A DNA stretch of 64,000 bases from an uncultured Flavobacteriales bacterium (lineage in GTDB: Bacteria > Bacteroidota > Bacteroidia > Flavobacteriales_G > Salibacteraceae), in assembly GCA_943788145.1 (NCBI GenBank), contig CALSPD010000005.1:1-64000 (forward strand), in the 5' to 3' direction. Of this stretch, positions 17,744 to 25,481 are shown piece by piece. The notes under the pieces are model-generated. The model ran no database searches. It was not told the origin of the DNA and saw nothing but the letters and a program-made list of their open reading frames with translations. Positions within the stretch are counted from its first letter, which is position 1, and the number at the start of each line of letters is the position of its first letter. A program made the translations under genes and the position numbers.

Positions 17744-20700
17744 TAGTTCGTAATTATTGTTCCGCCATCCACAGCGCTAGGTTCTGTAATGGCTTGTGAT
17801 GTATTTTGGCTACAGCCGGTATTGTCGGTAACCGTAACCGTATAATTTCCTGCTGGTATTCCGCTTAGATCTTCTGATATGGCAGCATTGGACCAAACGT
17901 AGCTAAAAGGACTCGTGCCACCGGAAACAGTGAGGTTTATGGAGCCGTCTGAACTGCCGTTACAGTTAGCATTTGTCGCACTTAACGACATAGTAAATAG
18001 GCTGCTACTGGGTTGAGTCACCGTAGCAGATATTGTTGACGAACATCCATTCGCGTCTGAAATAGTAACCGAATAGGTGCCAGCGGTTAATCCAACTATT
18101 GTTGCTGAAGTGGAACCATTGCTCCAAGCGAAGCTATAACTACTTGTTCCTCCTGACGCAGAGGCTGTCAAACCGCCATTTGCACCTCCACTGCAACTCA
18201 CATTGCTGTCTAATGTGATGGAAGAAGCTAAAGCAGGTGGTTGCGTAATCGTTGCGCTTGATGTGGCCGAGCAGCCACCATTTTCGGAAACGGTTATGGT
18301 ATATGTTCCCGCAGCAAGACCAGTCACAGAAGGTGTTGTGGCTCCATTGCTCCATGCGTAGGTATATGGCGAAGTTCCTCCGGAAATAGATGCAGTTAAA
18401 CCTCCACTTGACGTTCCATTGCAACTCACGTTAGAGTCTGTAGCTATACTTAAACTCAATGAAGCTCCAGATGTTAAGGTTTCGCTTGTTGAAGTGGTGC
18501 AACCGTTTGCGTCCGTAACCGTGGCGCTATAAATGCCAGAGGTTAGCGAAGAAATGGAAGAACTGGTTCCACCATTACTCCAAGCATAATTATAGCCGAC
18601 AGTGCCACCAGTTCCGCTGACTGAGAGTGCACCATCTGAAGAACCACAGCTTACGTTGGTCACCACTGAAATACTTGCACTCAAGGAAGTTGGTTCGGTG
18701 ATTGAATTGGAACCAGCTGATGAACACGCGTTCGCGTCAGTAATGGTTACCGTATAGGTTCCTGCTCCGATTCCAACAATGAATGAAGTAGTTGAACTAT
18801 TTGACCAACTATAGGTATAAGGACTAGTGCCGCCCGATTGTGATGCTGTCAATCCACCATCGCTGCCGCCATTGCAACTGACATTGCTATCAACTGCCAC
18901 GCTTGCAGTTATTCCTGAGCTTGGCTGAGAAATGGTGGATGATGCGCTATCGGTACACCCATTGGCGTCTGATATAGTTACGCTATAGGTTCCAGCCAAA
19001 AGTCCTGCATTAAGCACTGTTGTAGTGGAATTATTCCATGCATAGGTAAAAGACCCACTACCACCACTAGCACTAGCACTCATTGAACCATTGTTGCCTC
19101 CAAAACAACTCACCATTTGATTGACGGTTACACTAATTAAGAGCGCTGAACTTGGTTGAGTAATGGTGTAACTGGCCGTGGCCGTTAATGCGTTAGCATC
19201 CGTCACCGTAACGGTATAAGTGCCAGCAGTTAGACCCGTAATGGTATTAGAAGAGCTACTCGAATTCGAAGTGCTGTCCCCATTGGACCATGAATAATTA
19301 TAGTTTGCCGCGCCAGAAGAAACGGTTGCTGTTGCTGAACCGTCATTCGAACCGAAGCATGAAACATTACTCCCTGAAGCCGATGCTGACATAGAACCCT
19401 TGACCAAAATGGCATAGTCTTCGGCTTGACCATATGTTGGGTTGTAGCATGATCCTCCACTATTGAGCGCTGTGGTGTTTCCAGCCCAGTCGGAGAGAAC
19501 GCGCATTCGCAACGGCACATTTAAAGTTGGGTTTGAGGGAATGGTAAATGAACCTGCGTGTAATGTGTCGGTGTCGTTTGAAAAAACAGCCTCACCAGAA
19601 TCTTCAAAATCACCATCATCATTATAATCTATAAAAACACGAACATCTTCATCGTTTGCCGCACCAGTTTTGATACTAATGTTATACGCAGTAGAAGGAA
19701 AAACCTCTTGAATTTGATGACAAGTAAAATCGCGGTAGCCACTATCCGGTACCGATGACCCAGACGTCACGTCAATATCTTCAAAGGTCACGTTGATAAT
19801 CCCAATTCCGAATGCATTGCTGAGATTTCCTGTAGATGGCGTGCAATCGGCTGCTGTGACACTTAATCCACTAGGAGTTTCCGTTCCGAGAGAAGTCAAT
19901 AAACTGGCTCTTGGACCAAATAATGCTGCCCGCATTCGATCGGATTGATCTTGAGTAAACATATCAGCACAAGTCTGACTTGAATAATTCATGTAGTTGT
20001 GTTGCACATCGTCCCAAGCAGCACTTGTGCATCCATTTGTTCCTGTTGGACAATTGCTGGCTGCGCGAATATGTGGTTCAGTGTCTCCACAGCAGTCTCC
20101 AGATCCACTGCCACAACCGTTGGTCGTTCCTGGACAATTACCTCCATTGTTGTCGCCTTCAAACGTATGATACAAATCCAAGTAGTGGCCAACTTCGTGC
20201 GCCAAAGTGCGATTCAAATTGTTCCAAGAATTTACGGTGCCTATAGTTCCAAAGCAAGTGTGCATAATCACGACTCCATCATAAGCGCTAGTAATACCTG
20301 GGAAATAAGCGTAGCCTTGAATTCCAAAACTGCCATTGTTATCCTCAATCTCAGTAATCACCCAAATATTGAGGTAGTCAGTAGCGGGCCATCTGCTCAG
20401 GTTTTTAACGGCTAATTCATCCGCTCCAGACCCTTGTCCGACCGTTATGCCTTCTGAAGCATAATTGGTGACACCCGATCCATCAACGCGAACTATGCCC
20501 GTTGTCGTGTTGCAGTCAGGGTCTCGTTTTGCTAATACAAATTGAATTTTGGTGTCAACTCCTGCGGCATCGCCATGTGTTGATGGCGTCTTGCGATATC
20601 TGTCGTTCAAAACGTCAATAGCATCTTCTATTTGGGCTGTTGAAATGTTTGCCCCTACACCAACACTTTGTCCCGTGTGAATAACGTGAACTACTACTGG

Positions 20701-20943
20701 AATTTCCAACGTGTCGCCCATGATCTGCAACTGAGCTCCATTTCCATTTCCTTGCATGGATTCAATTAAAGCATTGATCTGATGCTCCGCGCGCTGAAAG
20801 TTTTCTTGATACACCGGATCGTTTTCCATGCGCTGCTCATGAAGTAAATGAGAAGCGCACTGCTCTAAGCTATCTTGCTGAGCATTCGACCCGAAGGACA
20901 GGGAAATGAAAAAGAAAAAAAGAGAAATTAGTCTAAAGGGCAA
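17743..20943 (-). CDS. M43-family metalloprotease with GEVED domain and SprB repeats, first member of split operon
   Basis: 1066 residues. Signal peptide 1-21, M43 (pappalysin/cytophagalysin) domain with zinc site HEVGHYLDLYH (249-259) and a Met-turn NYMNYS near 318, a GEVED domain (about 420-515, FIDYNDDGDFEDSGEAVF), then seven SprB repeats. Asp replaces the usual Gly in the zinc motif, a position where Asn is also found in the family, so activity is plausible. It ends with VDGGTIITN directly after a repeat, with no T9SS sorting domain. The next gene starts within its stop codon (TAATG), so translation is coupled. An extracellular protease or adhesin is the likely role. Confidence 0.87.
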   Translation of the reverse strand: MPFRLISLFFFFISLSFGSNAQQDSLEQCASHLLHEQRMENDPVYQENFQRAEHQINALIESMQGNGNGAQLQIMGDTLEIPVVVHVIHTGQSVGVGANISTAQIEDAIDVLNDRYRKTPSTHGDAAGVDTKIQFVLAKRDPDCNTTTGIVRVDGSGVTNYASEGITVGQGSGADELAVKNLSRWPATDYLNIWVITEIEDNNGSFGIQGYAYFPGITSAYDGVVIMHTCFGTIGTVNSWNNLNRTLAHEVGHYLDLYHTFEGDNNGGNCPGTTNGCGSGSGDCCGDTEPHIRAASNCPTGTNGCTSAAWDDVQHNYMNYSSQTCADMFTQDQSDRMRAALFGPRASLLTSLGTETPSGLSVTAADCTPSTGNLSNAFGIGIINVTFEDIDVTSGSSVPDSGYRDFTCHQIQEVFPSTAYNISIKTGAANDEDVRVFIDYNDDGDFEDSGEAVFSNDTDTLHAGSFTIPSNPTLNVPLRMRVLSDWAGNTTALNSGGSCYNPTYGQAEDYAILVKGSMSASASGSNVSCFGSNDGSATATVSSGAANYNYSWSNGDSTSNSSSSSNTITGLTAGTYTVTVTDANALTATASYTITQPSSALLISVTVNQMVSCFGGNNGSMSASASGGSGSFTYAWNNSTTTVLNAGLLAGTYSVTISDANGCTDSASSTISQPSSGITASVAVDSNVSCNGGSDGGLTASQSGGTSPYTYSWSNSSTTSFIVGIGAGTYTVTITDANACSSAGSNSITEPTSLSASISVVTNVSCGSSDGALSVSGTGGTVGYNYAWSNGGTSSSISSLTSGIYSATVTDANGCTTSTSETLTSGASLSLSIATDSNVSCNGTSSGGLTASISGGTSPYTYAWSNGATTPSVTGLAAGTYTITVSENGGCSATSSATITQPPALASSITLDSNVSCSGGANGGLTASASGGTSSYSFAWSNGSTSATIVGLTAGTYSVTISDANGCSSTISATVTQPSSSLFTMSLSATNANCNGSSDGSINLTVSGGTSPFSYVWSNAAISEDLSGIPAGNYTVTVTDNTGCSQNTSQAITEPSAVDGGTIITN

Positions 20944-21120
20944 GGAGAGAAAATTAGGTTTAGGTGTGGCTTCAAAGCGAATTTAATCATCTAAGCCAGT
21001 TTTTTGGTCAAGGAATTCTCAACAAATGTAATTACCGCTTATGGAGTAGGGTGGACTCTTATCGATTATTTTATTGTGCTTCGTATAGTCTTTTCCATTT
21101 TTGATTAAAATCAAGATTTT

Positions 21121-21912
21121 ATGAATACACACGAAATAGACTATCGCATCATTGGAGAAGAAATGCAATGCGTAGAAATAGAACTCGATCCAGCTGAAAC
21201 TGTCGTAGCCGAAGCTGGAAGCATGATGTATATGAGTGATGAGATTGCCATGCAGACCATTTTTGGCGATGGTTCTAAACCTACTGAAGGTTTTATGGGA
21301 AAGGTTTTTGCCGCTGGCAAGCGTGTCTTGACTGGAGAAAGCCTGTTTATGACGCCTTTTACGAATGCAGGTAACTCAAAAAACCATGCAACATTTGCCG
21401 CGCCCTATCCTGGAAAAATTCTAGCCATGGACCTCAGTGAACTAGGTGGAAGGCTAACTTGTCAAAAAGATGCGTTTTTATGCGCTGCGCAAGGAACAAC
21501 TATAGGTATTGAATTTCAAAAGAAAATTGGCGTAGGACTTTTTGGAGGTGAGGGATTCATTATGCAAAAGCTCGAAGGTGACGGATTAGCTTTTTTGCAC
21601 GCTGGAGGAACCATCATCGAACGAAATTTGAAATCGGGTGAAAAACTGAAAATCGATACGGGGTGCATCGTGGCTTTTACCAAGGAAGTTCACTATGATA
21701 TTCAGTTTGTAGGAGGAATAAAAAACACACTGTTTGGTGGAGAAGGGTTGTTTTTCGCCTCGTTGACTGGACCAGGGAAGGTTTGGATTCAGTCCTTGCC
21801 ATTTTCACGACTCGCAGATAAAATCATAAGCTCCGCGCCAAAAATGGGTGGCAAACGCAAAGGAGAGGGTTCTGTACTTGGCGGATTGGGTGATATTATA
21901 GATGGTAATTAA
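21121..21912 (+). CDS. AIM24/TIGR00266 family protein
   Basis: 263 residues, the usual size of the TIGR00266 (DUF124, AIM24-like) family, with typical features: [15 protein letters not shown] near the N-terminus, [32 protein letters not shown] and a Gly-rich C-terminus. The fold is a beta-prism-like trimer related to TRAP; no biochemical function is established. There is no signal peptide, so it is cytoplasmic. It is transcribed divergently from the SprB operon, with a 177-nt gap that must hold both promoters. chaN-like follows 35 nt later. Confidence 0.88.
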   Translation: MNTHEIDYRIIGEEMQCVEIELDPAETVVAEAGSMMYMSDEIAMQTIFGDGSKPTEGFMGKVFAAGKRVLTGESLFMTPFTNAGNSKNHATFAAPYPGKILAMDLSELGGRLTCQKDAFLCAAQGTTIGIEFQKKIGVGLFGGEGFIMQKLEGDGLAFLHAGGTIIERNLKSGEKLKIDTGCIVAFTKEVHYDIQFVGGIKNTLFGGEGLFFASLTGPGKVWIQSLPFSRLADKIISSAPKMGGKRKGEGSVLGGLGDIIDGN

Positions 21913-21947
21913 TTCAACCAATTGAAATGAACCACTAACATTGCGTC

Positions 21948-22829
21948 ATGAATACAACGAAAATTATCCAACTAAATAGTGCGGTCTTGATGCTGTGTAT
22001 GTTTTTGCATGTTACAGCGTTTGCTCAAGAGCTGGAAGCCTATCGAATCTACAACAACAAAGGAAAGCAGGTTGAATTTGGAGCGATGGTTAATCAGCTC
22101 AATAAAAACCAAGTGATTTTATTTGGCGAACTCCATAACAATCCCATTTGCCATTGGATGCAATGGGAATTAACGAAGGCTTGCTATGAAAAGAATCAAA
22201 ATATGGTGCTTGGAGCCGAAATGTTCGAAACTGATGATCAAGTTGTAATTGATGAGTATTTGAGCGATCAAATCAAATTGGACCATTTAAAAAAGGAAGC
22301 CAAAGTCTGGCCGAATTTCGCAACAGATTATCAACCCTTGCTCGACTTCTCCAAAGAGAAAAATGTGCCTTTTATCGCAACCAATACACCCAGAAGATAC
22401 GCCTCCTTGGTTTCGAAAGAAGGCATTGAAGGGTTAAACAGTTTGAGCGTCACATCAAAAGCCTTTTTGCCTCCATTGCCGTATGAGGTTCTACAAAATG
22501 ATTCGGGCTATGCCGATATGCGCATAATGATGGGCGGCCATGGAATGGATGTCGAATTGCTCGTTGCTGCACAAGCCTTGAAAGATTACACCATGGCCTA
22601 CAACATCAATCGGAATCTGTCGGGAAAGGGCCTGTTTATCCATTTTAACGGTAGCTTTCACTCGCAAAAATTCAGCGGTATTTATGGTTACTTGAAAGAA
22701 ATGAACAAGGACACGGAAATTGGTGTTATAGCCGTGGTTGAAGAGGATAGTTTGGAATACAATAAGGATTGGAAAGGGTTGGGCGACTTCGTGATTGTGG
22801 TGCCAAGCTCGATGACAAAAACACATTAA
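21948..22829 (+). CDS. ChaN-like haem-binding-family protein
   Basis: 293 residues with a signal peptide (MNTTKIIQLNSAVLMLCMFLHVTAFA). Family features are the early FGELHNNPICHWMQ motif, GAEMFETDDQ, and the C-terminal MMGGHGM and FNGSFHS. ChaN binds haem pairs in Campylobacter, and the fold is shared with the Tiki and erythromycin-esterase superfamily. There is no lipobox, so it is probably a periplasmic soluble protein. Iron or haem uptake is a family-based guess; no haem genes are nearby. Confidence 0.82.
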   Translation: MNTTKIIQLNSAVLMLCMFLHVTAFAQELEAYRIYNNKGKQVEFGAMVNQLNKNQVILFGELHNNPICHWMQWELTKACYEKNQNMVLGAEMFETDDQVVIDEYLSDQIKLDHLKKEAKVWPNFATDYQPLLDFSKEKNVPFIATNTPRRYASLVSKEGIEGLNSLSVTSKAFLPPLPYEVLQNDSGYADMRIMMGGHGMDVELLVAAQALKDYTMAYNINRNLSGKGLFIHFNGSFHSQKFSGIYGYLKEMNKDTEIGVIAVVEEDSLEYNKDWKGLGDFVIVVPSSMTKTH

Positions 22830-22838
22830 ATTACATTT

Positions 22839-23234
22839 ATGCAACTGATTTCGCAGCGACTATGTATGGAAAAGGATCTTGGAATTCATGGCAACCTGTT
22901 TGGGGGAATCATGCTTTCTTGGCTCGATGAAGCTGCTGCAACTATGGCCTATGAGGTTTGTCATTCACCAAATATGGTGACCTTAAAAATCGAGGAAGTA
23001 TTGTTTGGTAAGCCTGTGAAAATTGGCTTTCATCTAAAAATATACGGAGAGGTTAGTAGAATCGGAAAGACATCGATCACATTGAAAGTGGTGGCACGAA
23101 AACACAACGTTTACAGCGGGGAGGAAACGGTGGTTTGTTCTACCAATTTCACATTCGTGAAAATTGATGAGCAAGGCGGCCCAATTCCTATTTCCGAAAG
23201 CATTCGTGCCGAATACGCGCATTTATCCTCGTGA
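22839..23234 (+). CDS. Acyl-CoA thioesterase, hotdog fold
   Basis: 131 residues, single hotdog domain of the YciA/BFIT type. GNLFGGIMLSWLDEAAATMAY carries the active-site Asp (central part near residues 19-39), followed by a strand-rich half (LKIYGEVSRIGKTSITLKV). It hydrolyses acyl-CoA to free acid and CoA in the cytoplasm; chain-length preference cannot be read from sequence. It sits 9 nt after chaN-like and overlaps the following hydrolase, so it is part of a short operon. Confidence 0.88.
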   Translation: MQLISQRLCMEKDLGIHGNLFGGIMLSWLDEAAATMAYEVCHSPNMVTLKIEEVLFGKPVKIGFHLKIYGEVSRIGKTSITLKVVARKHNVYSGEETVVCSTNFTFVKIDEQGGPIPISESIRAEYAHLSS

Positions 23235-23887
23235 TTCAAGAACGACATATCACGGTTCGCAAAACGGCTCGCTATTTTGTTCTTGAGCCGGATCAATGTC
23301 CCACCACAGCTGTTCTATATGTCATGCACGGCTATCGACAGCTGGGGCAATATTTCATAAAACAGTTTCAAGCTTTGGCCGATTTAGGAATTAAAGTAAT
23401 TGCTCCTGAAGGCCTGCATCGTTTTTACATTGAGGGCTACTCAGGGCGGGTAGGAGCGAGTTGGATGACTAAAGAAAGTCGAGAAACGGATATTGTTGAT
23501 TACATAAATTACCTTGAAGACCTTCATGCATCCTTGGAAGATGAATTAAGCGGTATGCCGGTTCATTTGATGGGTTTTAGTCAGGGTGGACCAACGGCAT
23601 GCAGATGGTTTGCTGCAAGTAATACTCGATTTGCTTCTTTGGTGCTCTATGCAACTGTCTTCCCCAATGATTTTGATTTTGAGATTCAGGAAGAAAGATT
23701 AAAGGAAACAGCTTGTTTGATTGCGTTTGGTGATAGCGATCAATTTGCCTCAGAAAGCACGATTGAAGAAAAGGTGACTTGGATGAAAGAAAAAGGAGTG
23801 AAGCTTCGTTTGCTCCGGTTTATTGGTGGTCACGAGATCAAATCGGAAGTATTAGTGCGGATTTGGAAAGAAATTTCAGAGAATTAA
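23231..23887 (+). CDS. Alpha/beta hydrolase (carboxylesterase/phospholipase type)
   Basis: 218 residues of the alpha/beta-hydrolase fold. The nucleophile is Ser117 in GFSQGG, the acid is in AFGDSDQF (near 168-170) and His201 is in GGHEI. MHGYRQLGQYF provides the oxyanion region. Translation starts at a GTG that overlaps the thioesterase stop (GTGA), indicating coupling. Substrate is unknown; YpfH/phospholipase-carboxylesterase family members act on small acyl esters. No signal peptide. Confidence 0.82.
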   Translation: MIQERHITVRKTARYFVLEPDQCPTTAVLYVMHGYRQLGQYFIKQFQALADLGIKVIAPEGLHRFYIEGYSGRVGASWMTKESRETDIVDYINYLEDLHASLEDELSGMPVHLMGFSQGGPTACRWFAASNTRFASLVLYATVFPNDFDFEIQEERLKETACLIAFGDSDQFASESTIEEKVTWMKEKGVKLRLLRFIGGHEIKSEVLVRIWKEISEN

Positions 23888-23985
23888 CCTTTCTTAAGAA
23901 TAGCTGAGAAACTTTTTAGGGAGTTGGGCGTCTTTATAGTAGTTCTTTTCTACACAACTAAGGTTAGGTTTAGTTAATAGGGTTT

Positions 23986-24022
23986 AAAAAGGCGGATGAT
24001 ACCAAAAGTCCGCCTTTTTTTT
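23986..24022. terminator. Bidirectional terminator between convergent genes
   Basis: AAAAAGGCGGA and TCCGCCTTTTT pair around a 12-nt loop, followed by a run of T. It lies between the plus-strand hydrolase and the minus-strand FAH gene and can serve both. Confidence 0.85.
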
Positions 24023-24056
24023 ATGCCTAATTTTTTCTCACTTTTTCGAACTGGAA

Positions 24057-24665
24057 TTATTTAACCCGAACTTTCAAAAGCAGTTCATCGTCCAAGAACG
24101 CTTCCAATACATCGTTTGATTTCACAGCCGAAACGCCCGAAGGCGTTCCTGTGAAAATTAAATCCCCGATTTTCAGCGTAAAGTATTTTGAAACTTCGGC
24201 AATAAGTCGATCTACGGTAAACAACATTTCGCTCGTGTTTCCTTCCTGAACTATTTCTCCATTTTTCAATAAATGGATTTTGATGTTATTGATGTCTTTG
24301 TTATCAATGGATATCCAATCTCCCACAGGAGCGCTGCCATCAAATGCCTTCGCTTTTTCCCAAGGCAGACCTTTGGCTTTGCACGCTGCTTGAACGTCTC
24401 GCGCAGTGAAGTCGATACCCAAACTTATCTTATCATAGTATCGATGCGCAAATCGTTCTTCGATATGCTTTCCAACTCGATTGATACGAACGACTAACTC
24501 CACTTCATGATGCACATCGTTGGTGAAGTCCGGAATAAAAAATGGTGACTTTGGAGGTAAAAGTGCCGTGTCTGGTTTGAGGAAGATGACGGGTTCTTTC
24601 GGAACTTCATTGTTGAGTTCCTCTGCATGATCGGCATAGTTCCGTCCAATACAAATGATTTTCAT
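24057..24665 (-). CDS. Fumarylacetoacetate hydrolase-family protein
   Basis: 202 residues, the short FAH type (FAHD1/YcgM-like acylpyruvate hydrolase or oxaloacetate decarboxylase). Metal-binding and catalytic features are seen: CIGRNYADHAEE at the N-terminus, HHEVELVVRI (the Glu pair), GIDFTARDVQ, KAFDGSAPVGDW and IFTGTPSGVSAV. Cytoplasmic and Mg-dependent. It starts 3 nt after the exonuclease gene, so the two are co-transcribed. The exact substrate is not decided by sequence. Confidence 0.9.
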   Translation of the reverse strand: MKIICIGRNYADHAEELNNEVPKEPVIFLKPDTALLPPKSPFFIPDFTNDVHHEVELVVRINRVGKHIEERFAHRYYDKISLGIDFTARDVQAACKAKGLPWEKAKAFDGSAPVGDWISIDNKDINNIKIHLLKNGEIVQEGNTSEMLFTVDRLIAEVSKYFTLKIGDLIFTGTPSGVSAVKSNDVLEAFLDDELLLKVRVK

Positions 24666-24668
24666 GCG

Positions 24669-25451
24669 CTAGGGATTGGTTGCTTTTTCGTTTTTCATAC
24701 GGTTCATGATTCCTTCAAACACCTTTTTCGTTGACCGAGGGAAGTCACCGTTCATCAACCAACCGTAATATCCCGGTTCGCGAGTGAATACTTCTACAAC
24801 CGACTTTCCTTTGTGCTTTCCAAAGTTGATGCATTCAATGCCATCGTCATTAAACACAATACGCCCCATTATATCGGCCGTATTGTTGAACCTAGAAAAC
24901 TCGCTTAAGAAATCAACATTTGGCTCAAGCTCAGCGTATTTATCGAGTTGCGCTTCCAGAATGTCGTAAGTTGCCTCGATGTCAGCGGCAGCGCTATGTG
25001 CGTTTTCTAAGTCTTTGTTGCAATAGAATTTGAAGGCTGCCTTTAATGTGCGTTGTTCCATTTTGTGAAACACGTTTTGAACATCCACCATTTTCCTTTC
25101 TTGGAAATCAAATTCGATACCGACACGAAAGAATTCTTCGACCAACATGGGGATATCAAATTTGTTGCTATTGTATCCAGCTAGGTCACAATTGAACAAA
25201 AATTTGAACAAGGAAGGCCCAAGATCTCCGAAGGTTGGTTCGGTAGCTACGTCTTCGTTTGAAATGCCATGAATGGAAGTAGATTCCGCACTGATTGGCA
25301 TTTCAGGATTCACACGATGTTGGCGAAGCGTTTTGCTTCCATCGGGGTTAATCTTGAGAATAGCAATTTCAACGATGCGATCACTGCCTACACTGAGTCC
25401 AGTAGTTTCAAGGTCAATGAATGCGATGGGTCGTTCTAGTTTTAGCCTCAT
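24669..25451 (-). CDS. 3'-5' exonuclease, DnaQ/ExoX-like
   Basis: 260 residues. DEDDh exonuclease motifs: FIDLETTGLS (Asp13, Glu15), HGISNEDV, AGYNSNKFDIPML, and HSAAADIEATYDIL with the catalytic His and Asp. The C-terminal segment INFGKHKGKSVVEVF...YYGWLMNGDF matches the small domain found at the C-terminus of ExoX-like nucleases. It likely trims single-stranded 3' ends in repair or replication proofreading. Cytoplasmic; upstream partner of the FAH gene. Confidence 0.9.
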   Translation of the reverse strand: MRLKLERPIAFIDLETTGLSVGSDRIVEIAILKINPDGSKTLRQHRVNPEMPISAESTSIHGISNEDVATEPTFGDLGPSLFKFLFNCDLAGYNSNKFDIPMLVEEFFRVGIEFDFQERKMVDVQNVFHKMEQRTLKAAFKFYCNKDLENAHSAAADIEATYDILEAQLDKYAELEPNVDFLSEFSRFNNTADIMGRIVFNDDGIECINFGKHKGKSVVEVFTREPGYYGWLMNGDFPRSTKKVFEGIMNRMKNEKATNP

Positions 25452-25481
25452 ATGGGGCCAAAGTTAGAATCGAAAGGGAGA

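Noticed and set aside
14500-19350. Regularly spaced near-identical blocks, possible CRISPR or satellite array
   Set aside because: The ~210-nt periodicity is the coding sequence of SprB protein repeats in one open frame; units are too long and too variable for CRISPR.
249-20200. M43 zinc motif with Asp in place of Gly taken as proof of an inactive protease
   Set aside because: The three His, the Glu and the Met-turn are present, and the position also varies in other M43 proteins.
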